Assembly (NCBI GenBank): GCA_029891385.1
Contig: CM057228.1
Span: forward strand, 66,470,523 to 66,534,522
Reading direction: 5' to 3'
DNA: 64,000 nucleotides
Source: Erythroxylum novogranatense
Lineage: Eukaryota > Streptophyta > Magnoliopsida > Malpighiales > Erythroxylaceae
Made by a program: the position numbers and the translations under genes. Positions within the stretch are counted from its first letter, which is position 1, and every line of letters begins with the position of its first letter. The notes under the pieces are model-generated. The model was not told the DNA's origin and did no database searches. It saw only the letters and a list, made by a program, of their open reading frames with translations. Below are positions 55,008 to 64,000 of the stretch, piece after piece.

Positions 55008-55054
55008 GAAGCGCTTCATACGGGCAATTCAAGTCACAACGCCTTTATCTGAGC

Positions 55055-55074
55055 ATGCATTTTATGAAATGCAT
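55055..55074. repeat. Third hairpin in Gypsy-3 3' LTR
   Basis: ATGCATTT (55055-55062), loop TATG, AAATGCAT (55067-55074): a perfect 8-bp stem 47 bases after the hairpin pair. It is conserved in the other LTR near 62793-62812. Confidence 0.7.
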
Positions 55075-56029
55075 CAATCTGAATATGGCATGTATCACAA
55101 TCATATACTCAACAAAACTCATAATCTTCGGACCTAAATTCGGCATTCAACTTTTGTTGAGGATTCATATAACATTCAGAATTCCATAGCAAACAAAGTC
55201 ACAATCAAAGCACTTCTAATACATTCCCGAATATTGATCTCCTTGGACAATTAAAGTCCGGAATTCATAATCAAATCGCAAGCAATATAACAATATTGGA
55301 AGCTTAAACAAATCAAATTAAATCAATCCTAGGAAATCATCTAGGTTGACTCACAGTACGCTCCAATAAGCTATTACCTGGATGGTCCGGCAATGTCCGA
55401 TTGGTGTCCGATATGCTCCTCTAAAATAGGCAAAACACATTCACAATTATCACACTTTGCACAATTGCACAAATGTTCTTTTATAAAAATAGCAATGTAT
55501 GGAATGTATGCACAATGCATGTTCAATGACAATTCCGGGGTACAATAATGCCATCCTTACCAAAAATCATTTAGGAATCAAGGCCCTCATTAATACCATG
55601 TATTTTTACAATTGAATTGGACCAAACAATGTCAAATAATTTCATAGCTTCATTGACCACTTCAGATTTTTCCTATAATACACATATGGGTCAACTTTCC
55701 ATGCTGAATCTGATAAATTAAAAGACCAAATTAGACAAAACTTCCTTATGTAAAGTTGTTCTCCCATTTCTTATCTTTCTAAAGACACCAAAATTATTTA
55801 ATTTGGATCAGTATACCAAGAGATATCCTCAAAATATTCTAGATGGTTCATAATTTTCAGCAGAATTCATACCTCAACTTCCAATCAAAAATTGAAACTC
55901 TTAGAGACAGAATTAAAACTCCATGTCTTCATAACAGTTGTATCCCTATGTCTCTAGTTTACCGAAAATAAAAAATCACCCAATTTGGATCAGTATATAG
56001 AAAGTTATGGTCAAAATACGAAAGCATGT

Positions 56030-56280
56030 TCGAGCAGTCGAAGGAGGGGTGCTCGCCGCGACGTGGAGAAAAGATGAAGTCGCGACGTACAGCCCAAAAA
56101 ATCAGTTTTCTCGGGATTTTTGCAATGTTTGCCGCAACGAGCTCAAAGGGGGGTCTCATACGTCGTGAAGTACAAAGAGGAATGAGCCGCGGTAAGGATA
56201 AAAATGGACGCCGCGACGAATAAACCAAATAAGCTACACGTCGCGACATATAAAAAAACACGTCTCGATGTCTGGTTCTG
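56030..56280. repeat. CG-rich module in Gypsy-3 3' LTR
   Basis: About six near-palindromic cores in 250 bp: TCGCCGCGACGTGG, GTCGCGACGTAC, GCCGCAACGAGC, ACGTCGTGAAGTAC, GCCGCGGTAAGG, GCCGCGACGAAT, CACGTCGCGACATA. It is repeated, with changes, in the 5' LTR (63770-64000). GC-rich against an AT-rich background. Confidence 0.75.
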
Positions 56281-57341
56281 AAACTCGTCTTCCCCGATTT
56301 ATTTTTCCAGATTTTTAACTTCTATACCCAAAATAATCTCTAAAACTTCACTCCAATTAAGTCCTAATCCATTTCGAATCATTTACATAAGATCAAATTC
56401 AAGATTCATTTAAAACATCAAAATCCGACCCTCACACATGCAACTTCACTTCTAATAGAATGCATGCACACCCATTTCAGTTTTCTCTAACCCAAACAGG
56501 ATATATACGCATCATTCAATCTAGAGTTCATTGAACACCATATTAAACAATTCTTATTCTCAAAAAAATCCTCTAATCTATTTAACACCGAAACTTCCCA
56601 TCTTACACCTCTCATACACAACTTCATTTTCAATCACTCAAGCATCAACAGACTTATATCAACACTCAAATATCCATGCATCTACCATGGAAAACAGACC
56701 ATATAGTCACCGCATTGCATGAAAACAACACTTACTTGGTTCAGCTCCAATTCCAGCAATGAAGTTCACGGTGGATGAAGAAAACCAAGGATAATAGATT
56801 AAGCACTCTCTAAGTAATGAAATCTTTACTTTGGTGTAAGATTCAAGAGCCACGTCTTAACAAAATCAATTTAGTACACTGGGGGGGGGGACGAAGAAGA
56901 ACTCCCAATCAAGCATGCAATCTGCCAAACTCCCTTACCTAAACATGTGCCTACGTGGGTTAAATGACAATTTGACACATGGCTCTATGTTTGTGAGCCA
57001 TTTGTCCTTCAAGTAACCTTCCACATGTCTCCAACATGTTCAAGCCATTTGTCATACAATAATTAGTCCACGTGTCACAATAGAATTGGTCCAAAAATAA
57101 ATATTGTTCTAAAATTCACCAAAAATTCCAAAATGTCTTAAATAATACCAAAATCACCAAAACACATTTTAATCATAATTAATAATTCAATTGTACCCGA
57201 AAATGTCAAGGAATGCATGTACAATCATATAAATGTGCAAAAATGTGCATGTTACAATTAATAATGCATGATGTGCAATTTCCTAATTTCTCATAAATTC
57301 TCATAATTCAAAATTCTAGCCCTAACACGGATAACGGGATG

Positions 57342-57767
57342 TTACAACTCTCCCCTCCTAACAAAAATTTCGTCCTCGAAATTCTTACCTAAATGATCAA
57401 ATAGGTAGGGGTACTGATTCCTCATGTGCTCCTCCGTTTTCCATGTGGCTTCTTCACTTGAATGATTCTTCCAAAGGACTTTCACCATTGGAATCACTTG
57501 GTTCCTCAATTGCTTATTCTGATAGCCATTTATCTTCACAGGTTCCTCAACATAACTCAGATTACTGGAGACTTCAATCTCCTGAGTCGGTATCACATGA
57601 GTTGGATCCGACCGATATCGCCTAAGCATACTCACATGGAACACATTATGAATCTGAGCCATTTTCGAAGGTAAGGCTAACCTATAAGCCAATGGTCCAA
57701 TTCTCTCAATAATCTCAAATGGGCCAATATACCTCGGACTTAGCTTACCCTTCTTGCCAAATCTCAA
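57342..57767 (-). pseudogene. Gypsy-3 integrase C-terminus and chromodomain
   Basis: Open frame of 141 residues: MRFGKKGKLSPRYIGPFEII, LALPSKMAQIHNVFHVSML (GPY/F-type module) and then LSYVEEPVKINGYQNKQLRN, VKVLWKNHSSEEATWKTEEH, MRNQYPYLFDHLGKNFEDE. The second half is a chromodomain. The frame runs through the polypurine tract to the LTR boundary, as in Gypsy-2. It is separated from the integrase core by a stop and frameshift near 57770-57865. Confidence 0.9.
57347..57362 (-). other. Gypsy-3 polypurine tract
   Basis: The minus strand reads GTTAGGAGGGGAGAGT right before the LTR start TGTAACATCCC. Confidence 0.9.
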
Positions 57768-58780
57768 GACACCTCACCAAGGTGATACTCTCAGAAATAC
57801 TTTGTCACCAACCTGATACTCCATATCTCGCCTATGTTGATCCACATAGCTTTTTTGTCTATCTTATGATATTTTAATTCTGCTACGGATCAATTTCACC
57901 TTATCAACTGTATTTTGAATCAATTCTTTGCCCTCGATAATTCGTAGACCCTCTTCATCCCAATATATAGGCGAACGAGACTTTCTGCCGGACAACGCCT
58001 CATATGGAGCCATACCAATACTGCTGCGATACTGATTATTATAGGCGAATTCAATCAAAGTTATATACTTATCCCATGCTCCCTGAAACTCCAAAACACA
58101 AGCTCTGAGCATATCCTTGACAGTCTTGATCGTTCTCTTGCTCTGACCATCTGTCTGAGGATGAAAGGCTGTACTGAAATTTAGCTTGGTACCCAAAGCT
58201 GTCTGTAGACTACCCCAAAATCTCGAGGTAAATCTAGGATCCCTGTCCGATACTATGGACAATGTAATGCCGTCTAATCTCACAACTTCATCCACATATC
58301 GCTGTGCCAATTGATCCAATGAATAATTCTCCCTCACTGGTAAGAAATGAGCCGATTTGGTCAGTCTATCTATAATGACCCAAATGACATCATGTTGTCT
58401 CGGAGTCCTAGGCAAACCCATAATGAAATCCATCGTGATGCGTCCCCATTTCCACTCCAGAATGGGTAACGAATGTAACTTTCCTGCTGGAGCCTGATGC
58501 TTAGCCTTGACCTGTTGACAAGTTAAACACTTAGAAACAAATTCTGCCACTTGTTTTTTCATACCAGGCCACCAGTAATGCTATTTCAGCGTGTTATACA
58601 TCTTGGTAGTACCAGGATGCATAGCATAAGCTGCTAAATGTGCTTCCTCTAAAATCTCTTTCCTCAGATCATCAACATTTGGCACACATAATCTCTGCTT
58701 TAACCTCAAGGTATCATCTCTCACTTCAAACTCAGAATCGGGGTTCACTTTCAACTTATCGGTTAACTTCACTAAATCTG
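57768..58780 (-). pseudogene. Gypsy-3 integrase, catalytic Glu replaced by Lys
   Basis: The zinc-binding part (58581-58772, AHLAAYAMHPGTTKMYNTLK) is followed after a TAG by KCLTCQQVKAKHQAP. The core 57864-58562 has MDFIMGLPRTPRQHDVIWVI, DRLTKSAHFLPVRENYSL and VSDRDPRFTSRFWGS. In the TDGQSERT motif the third catalytic residue reads Lys (AAG, codon at 58137-58139), so strand transfer should be abolished. Otherwise it is a well-preserved 232-residue frame. Confidence 0.9.
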
Positions 58781-58796
58781 GATCTCTACACTGAGC

Positions 58797-59339
58797 CTAT
58801 TTGATTCGTTCAGCCAAAACAGGTCTCAACTTCAAAGTAGTTATCAATGTATCATTCTGCTCCAAACTCAAATCAACATTCAGTGCCCTCAACTGAACTA
58901 GGCTAGGTAACCTCGATACTTGTACTTGTGCCACACTGCTATATGATTTCCTACTCAAAGCATCAGTTACAACATTAGCTTTGCCAGGATGATACTTAAT
59001 TATGCAATCATAATATTTCAACAATTCTAACCATCTCCTCTGTCTCATATTTAACTCCTTCTGACTCAACAGATACTTCAAACTTTTGTGATCAGTGAAC
59101 ACCTGAAATGTCTCTCCATAAAGATAGTGTCTCCAAATTTTCAAAGCAAAAACAACCGCAGCAAGTTCCAGATCATGAACTGGATAATTAAATTCATGAG
59201 ACCTCAACTTTCTCGATGCATATGCTATTACCTTACTATGCTGCATTAGAACACATCCTAGATCCTGATGTGATGCATCACTGTATACAACATAACCTCC
59301 CGAACCAAATGGAATAGCTAACACTGGTGCCGCAGTCAA
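58797..59339 (-). pseudogene. Gypsy-3 RNase H
   Basis: Open frame of 180 residues: [98 protein letters not shown]. The acidic residues of RNase H are present. The tether is the reference for the second RNase H module of Gypsy-2. It ends at a stop at 58797 before the integrase zinc region. Confidence 0.9.
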
Positions 59340-59381
59340 CCGATACTTAAGCTCCTCAAAACTCCTCTGACAATCATCACT

Positions 59382-60398
59382 CTATTTGAACGGCACATTT
59401 TTTCTCAAAAGTTTTATCATAGGAGCCGAAATCAATGAAAACCCCTCGACAAACCTCCTGTAATACCCGGCTAATCCAAGAAAACTCCAGATCTCAGACA
59501 CATTCTTCGGAGCCTCCCACTTCATTACTGCTTCAATTTTCTTTTGGTCCACCTGAATGCCTTGTCCAGACACCATGTGACCCAAAAATATTATTTGATC
59601 AAGTCAAAATTCACACTTAGTGAACTTGGCATATAACTGTTTCTCCCTCATCAACTGAAGAACCATTCTCAGATATGCCATATGATCTTCTCTACACGTT
59701 GAGTACACTAAAACGTCATCAATAAAGAAAATTACGAACTGATCTAAATAAGGTTGGAATACCTTATTCATCAAAGCCATAAATGCTGCCGGAGCATTAG
59801 TCAAACCAAATGGCATCACCAAAAACTCAAAGTGCCCATATCTGGTTCTAAATGCACTCTTGGGAACATCCGCCTCAGCTATCTTCAGCTGGTAATATCC
59901 CGATCTCAAGTCTAACTTTGTGAACACCTGAGCTCCTTGTAACTGATCAAACAAATCATCAATCCTCGACAATGGATATTTATTCTTAATTGTTATCCAA
60001 TTCAACTGCCGGTAATCAATGCACAATCTCAGAGTTCCATCCTTCTTCTTCACAAATAAAACCGGAGCTCCTCAAGGTGACACACTAGGCCTGATAAACC
60101 CCTTATCTAACAATTCCTGTAACTGAGTTTTCAATTCCTGCAGTTCAACAAGTGCCATCCTATATGGAGGAATTGATATAAGAGTGGTACCTGGAATTAT
60201 GTCAATAGTGAACTCCGTCTCCCTATCTGGGGGTAATCCCGGTAGTTCAGCCGAAAACACATCCGAAAATTCTCTAACAACTGGAATATCCCGAATGGTT
60301 TGCTCAGTCCGAGTGTCAACCACGTGGGCCAGATAAGCCTCGCATCCACCTCGGATCAATCTTAAAGCACTCAGAAATGAAATTAGTTGGGCTGGCAC
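59382..60398 (-). pseudogene. Gypsy-3 reverse transcriptase
   Basis: N-terminal part 60072-60398: [56 protein letters not shown]. Palm and fingers 59604-60053: [60 protein letters not shown], with the catalytic F-I-D-D at about 59720. Thumb 59382-59585: WEAPKNVSEIWSFLGLAGYY. Three short breaks (near 60065, 59600, 59380) divide an otherwise complete enzyme. Confidence 0.9.
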
Positions 60399-60401
60399 TA
60401 C

Positions 60402-60851
60402 CTAACTAACTCCTCGAAACACCACTCTCGACTGATTGGGAGATTCAAGCACTACCTCTTTAGTATAACAATTCATCACTGCCCTATGAGCAGTGAGCCA
60501 GTCCATGCCTAAGATGAGGTCTATCTCTCTCAACTGCAATATGATCAAATCAGCTTCTAATTCTACCTGATCAATCCGAATTGTACACCTCTTACATACC
60601 TCATCGATCACTGTTGTGCTACCCATAGGAGTGCTCACTACTAACCCACATTTCAATATCTCTCTCGCGCAATGCAATCTAGGTGCCAGATGGGGGGTGA
60701 TGAATGAATGGGTAGATCCTGGATCTACCAGTGCATAAGCTTCAAAATTAAAAACATTCAACACACCAGCTACCACATCTGGGGAGTCTTGTGCCTCCTG
60801 TCTGGTGATGGCAAAGACCCTGGCCTGAGTTTGCGGCTGATTGCTCCGCAC
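60402..60851 (-). pseudogene. Gypsy-3 aspartic protease
   Basis: Open frame of 149 residues with VFAITRQEAQDSPDVVAGVL, NFEAYALVDPGSTHSFITPH and LREIDLILGMDWLTAHRAVM. DPGSTHSF is the active site. It ends in FRGVS and a stop just before the RT frame. Confidence 0.85.
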
Positions 60852-61950
60852 CTCAGTCCTGATACTGGGCCCTGCTGACTGAGTCCGACCTCTTTCTCTG
60901 CCTCTTTGTACAGATCTGCCAGCTCTGCTTTGTTAAACTGAGACCTCTGTCATAGTTCCTCTTCTAGCTCCAGACTGTGATTCCAACATCTCAGGGCAAT
61001 CTCTGATCTGATGCTCGTAAGAGCCACATCATAAACATGCTCCTAATATCCTCCCGCACTCACCACCATGTCTTTTACCACAATGTTCACATTCAGGAAA
61101 TTGTTGCGATTGACTGGCCGGCATCTATCCTCTGCCTCCTCCAAACTGAACAAATCTACTTCTTCCATGGAATCCAGATTGTCTCAATCTAGACTGGAAT
61201 CAAGACGATCTGTTCTGGCACTTTCTGAAGCTTCTGCCAGAATCAGCATGAGATTCATTCTGCCTCTTTGCTCTATCCTCCTGCCTATGCTCTCTCTGAC
61301 CATCCTTCAATAATTGCTCTATTCTGATCGAGGCCGCTAGGAGTTTTGTAAAACTGCTCAAGTTCGAGATGGCAAGCCTCGTTCTGATTTCCATATTTAG
61401 ACCATCCTCAAACCGCCTACATTTATCTTGCTCAGTCGGAATCAGTGCGATCACATACCTCATTAACTCATTGAACTTTGTCTCATAGTCTGCCACTGAG
61501 AGTTTGCCTTGCTTCAAATCTAAGAATTCCTTCATTTTCCGATCCATGTAAATCTTTGGCATGTAATTTTATCGAAATGCTATCAGAAAATCCTCCCAGG
61601 TCAAGCCACAAGGTCTGGGGGAACTACCCGGTACGGTCTACCACCACTGGTATGCGGGACCTTGCAGTAGTGAGACTGCATAATCAAATTTCTCCTATGC
61701 TTCACAGTTCATCTGATCGAACACTCTTTCAATTCTCTCAAGCCACCCTTTTGCTTCAGCCGGATCTGTATTTCCATAGAAGTCCACAGCCCCTTGCTTT
61801 CTCAACTTATCATATCTCCTTTCCCGCCTCACGGGAATTCTCGAAGGCATTCCAGAAAATTCAGGTACATGAGACCCTATATTGTCTCCTATAGACTCCA
61901 TGTCAGCTGACTCACCAATTTGATCGCCTATGGAAGATGACCTATAACAA
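60852..61950 (-). pseudogene. Gypsy-3 gag
   Basis: The capsid part reads YDKLRKQGAVDFYGNTDPAE and WLERIERVFDQMNCEA (61695-61901), then after stops MPKIYMDRKMKEFLDLKQGK, VADYETKFNELMRYVIALI and FTKLLAASIRIEQLLKDG (61200-61562). Near 61020-61080 come CEHCGKRHGGEC and a second CCHC knuckle ending HQIRDCP, with a stop where the first of its cysteines is followed by Leu. The start is uncertain: a Met lies at 61901, but similar acidic sequence continues upstream to about 61960. Confidence 0.85.
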
Positions 61951-62020
61951 ACAAAAGCTGTAATTATTGTCTGAATCCTCCATAACGAATCATATTATTT
62001 CCCTAAGGATGCCCAACCAT

Positions 62021-62032
62021 GCTCTAATACCA
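62021..62032 (-). promoter_or_regulatory. Gypsy-3 primer-binding site
   Basis: The minus strand reads TGGTATTAGAGC, one mismatch from the tRNA-Met site, four bases from the 5' LTR end at 62037. Confidence 0.85.
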
Positions 62033-62690
62033 AAAATGCAACAACCCACTATCATAAGGCAAATACCCGAACACCCGAAGGGCATTCAAGTACATACCTT
62101 ATGATAATGGTATATTGGAGCAAAACATATCCGACTTACACATGGCAATCCAACCTACACATGGCATCATCTAACACACTAAAAGTCACTAAATTTTAAA
62201 ACCATTCAAATCCATTCATTCAAAAAGTTTACACCGATACCACCAAATGACTATTCATAAAAGCTTATACAAATTCCAGCAAAATGATAAAAATAAAGCT
62301 AGAGCACTTCTGGTGTCAGCTGACAGACCTCTGAGCCATATCTCTATCCAAAATATTCCTTAAGTCCTGACTAAGGAACTAGGTCTCCTGACTAGTACCT
62401 GAAAAGCCACATTGCAATTTTGATGAGTTTTGCAAACTCCATGAGTGAACCATCATTGATGAATTCACCGGATCATAAGCACACATCACATATTACACAA
62501 ACATTCATAAACAGATACATTTATGATTCAAAACTCACACAATAGGGTATAACATTCACTTATTTTGAAGCAGATCATATATAACAAATACATATGCATA
62601 TGAGACTCGTATTCGTTCTTATTGTTATGACTGAATGCCTATCACATACTTATACAAATGTTGGCCCATAGGGCTCAGTCAGAACAGAAT

Positions 62691-62745
62691 CACGGAGCAT
62701 AGCTCTACGTGCACACACATATATCACGGAGCAAAGCTCTACGTG
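62691..62745. repeat. Tandem hairpins in Gypsy-3 5' LTR
   Basis: Same structure as 54953-55007, with identical stems and loops ATA and AAA, while nearby bases differ between the LTRs. Confidence 0.75.
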
Positions 62746-63769
62746 GAAGCGCTTCATACGGGCAATTCAAGTCACAACGCCTTTATCTGAGCATGCATTT
62801 TATGAAATGCATCAATCTGAATATGGCATGTATCACAATCATATACTCAACAAAACTCATATTCTTCGGACCTAAATCCAGCATTCAACTTTTGTTGAGG
62901 ATTCACATAACATTCAGAATTCCATAGCAAACAAAGTCACAATCAAAGCACTTCTAATACATTCCCGAATATTGATCTCCTTGGACAATTAAAGTCTGGA
63001 ATTCATAATCAAATCGCAAGCAATATAACAATATTGGAAGCTTAAACAAATCAAATTAAATCAATCCTAGGAAATCATCTAGGTTGACTCACAGTACGCT
63101 CCAATAAGCTATTACCTGGATGGTCCGGCAATGTCCGATTGGCGTCCGATATGCTCCTCTAAAATAGGCAAAACACATTCACAATTATCACACTTTGCAC
63201 AATTGCACAAATGTTCTTTTATAAAAATAGCAATGTATGGAATGTATGCACAATGCATGTTCAATGACAATTCTGGGGTACAATAATGCCATCCTTATCA
63301 AAAATCATTTAGGAATCAAGGCCCTCATTAATACCATGTATTTTTACAATTGAATTGGACCAAACAATGTCAAATAATTTCATAGCTTCATTGACCACTT
63401 CAGATTTTTCCTATAATACACATATGGGTCAACTTTCCATGCTGAATCTGATAAAGTAAAAGACCAAATTAGACAAAACTTCCTTATGTAAAGTTGTTCT
63501 CCCATTTCTTATCTTTCTAAAGACACAAAAATTATTTAATTTGGATCAGTATACCAAGAGATATCCTCAAAATATTCTAGATGGTTCATAATTTCCAGTA
63601 GAATTCATACCTCAACTTCCAACCAAAAATTGAAACTCTTAGAGACAGAATTAAAACTCCATGTCTTCATAACAGTTGTATCCCTATGTCTCTAGTTTAC
63701 CGAAAATAAAAAATCACCCAATTTGGATCAGTATATAGAAAGTTATGGTCAAAATACGAAAGCATGTTC

Positions 63770-64000
63770 GAAAGATCGAAGGAGGGTGCTCGCATGACGT
63801 GGAGAAAAGATGAAGTCGCGACGTACAGCCCAAAAAATCAGTTTTCTCAGGATTTTTGCAATGTTTACCGCAACGAGCTCAAAGGGGGGTCTCATACGTC
63901 GTGACGTACAAAGAGGAATGAGCCACGACGAGGATAAAAATGGACGCCGCGACGAATAAACAAAATAAGCTACACGTCGCGACGTATAAAAGAACACGTC
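63770..64000. repeat. CG-rich module in Gypsy-3 5' LTR (partial)
   Basis: Parallels 56030-56280. Differences include TCGCCGCGACG changed to TCGCATGACG at the first core, and a restored CGTCGTGACG where the 3' LTR has CGTCGTGAAG. The window ends inside it. Confidence 0.7.

Larger units (their letters stand above)
54300..57346 (-). repeat. Gypsy-3 3' LTR (3.05 kb)
   Basis: The plus strand begins TGCAACATCCCACTACC and ends CGGGATGTTACA; the minus strand thus starts TGTAACATCCCG. The terminal inverted repeat is GGGATGTTGCA/TGCAACATCCC type. It contains three hairpins (54953-55074), a CG-rich module (56030-56280), and a G10 run at 56881-56890. The 72-residue frame at 54971-55189 recurs in the other LTR and is not considered a gene. 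Confidence 0.95.
54300..64000 (-). mobile_element. Gypsy-3: Tekay-like chromovirus, 5' LTR incomplete in window
   Basis: 3' LTR 54300-57346, polypurine tract, chromodomain, integrase, RNase H, RT, protease, gag, primer site (62021-62032), and 5' LTR from 62037 to beyond the window. The two LTRs are close over the roughly 1.96 kb that can be compared, so this is one of the younger insertions. Coding frames are long but carry a few stops, one frameshift set, and a Lys in place of the integrase catalytic Glu. It inserts in the Gypsy-2 3' LTR; TGAGG at 54295-54299 would be one target copy. Confidence 0.95.
62037..64000 (-). repeat. Gypsy-3 5' LTR, cut by window end
   Basis: Begins TGCAACAACCCACTATC on the plus strand and parallels 54300 onward to the window end. 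It contains the hairpins (62691-62711, 62725-62745, about 62793-62812) and the start of the CG-rich module (63770-64000). By comparison with the 3' LTR about 1.1 kb is missing, including the U3 start. Confidence 0.95.

Noticed and set aside
54971..55189. 72-residue frame repeated almost exactly at 62709-62927
   Set aside because: Same cause: paired LTRs of Gypsy-3. The frame starts inside the hairpin cluster and has no known domain.
56881..56890. Run of ten G as a regulatory G-tract
   Set aside because: An isolated homopolymer, possibly a sequencing or assembly artefact; the matching part of the other LTR is outside the window.

Overview
The window is a block of plant (most likely dicot) heterochromatin-like DNA made almost wholly of transposable elements. 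It is AT-rich. It carries plant-type Ty3/gypsy chromoviruses (Tekay/Del-like, with a chromodomain after the integrase), Ty1/copia elements primed by initiator tRNA-Met, plant LINEs with a DUF4283-type ORF1, and very long LTRs. I see no convincing host gene, tRNA or rRNA. Nearly all coding regions are broken by stops, frameshifts or deletions. The longest open frame is a 378-residue copia Gag-protease (41944-43080, minus).

Layout. 1-330: LINE tail, minus strand. 331-6740: Gypsy-1, a badly decayed chromovirus on the minus strand with LTR remnants on both sides. 6755-12710: primer site plus a 5.94-kb LTR of a long-LTR family (LTR A). 12711-18126: Copia-A, plus strand, whose 5' LTR is cut by LTR A. 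18127-21149: unclassified or very old sequence. 21150-23460 and 23640-26665: two degenerate LINEs, head to tail. 26666-54299: Gypsy-2, plus strand, with coding region 28611-33890; it interrupts LINE-2. 54300-64000: Gypsy-3, minus strand, with a complete 3' LTR and a 5' LTR that runs off the window.

The right half is a deep nest that can be read from target-site duplications. Gypsy-2 sits in LINE-2. Its 3' LTR (33906-34849, 49785-49937, 54064-54299) is split by element B (34850-49779, duplication GTTGA), by a solo long LTR (49943-54058, duplication TTGAT) and by Gypsy-3. Element B is split by Copia-C (35812-46673, duplication TGAGC). Copia-C is split by a solo chromovirus LTR (40509-41712, duplication CTAGA/CTATA).

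The most notable object is Gypsy-2, which looks like a recombinant of two chromovirus lineages. It has two successive RNase H modules joined at a short shared sequence (31951-31960). Its 5' LTR begins TGTTGGACC, as in the long-LTR family, while its 3' LTR begins TGTAACATCCC, as in the other lineage. The LTRs also carry non-coding structure that coding annotation misses: paired hairpins with compensatory changes, short CG-rich palindromic modules, and arrays of about 182-bp units.

All assignments come from reading motifs and comparing copies inside the window. No database search or alignment program was run.
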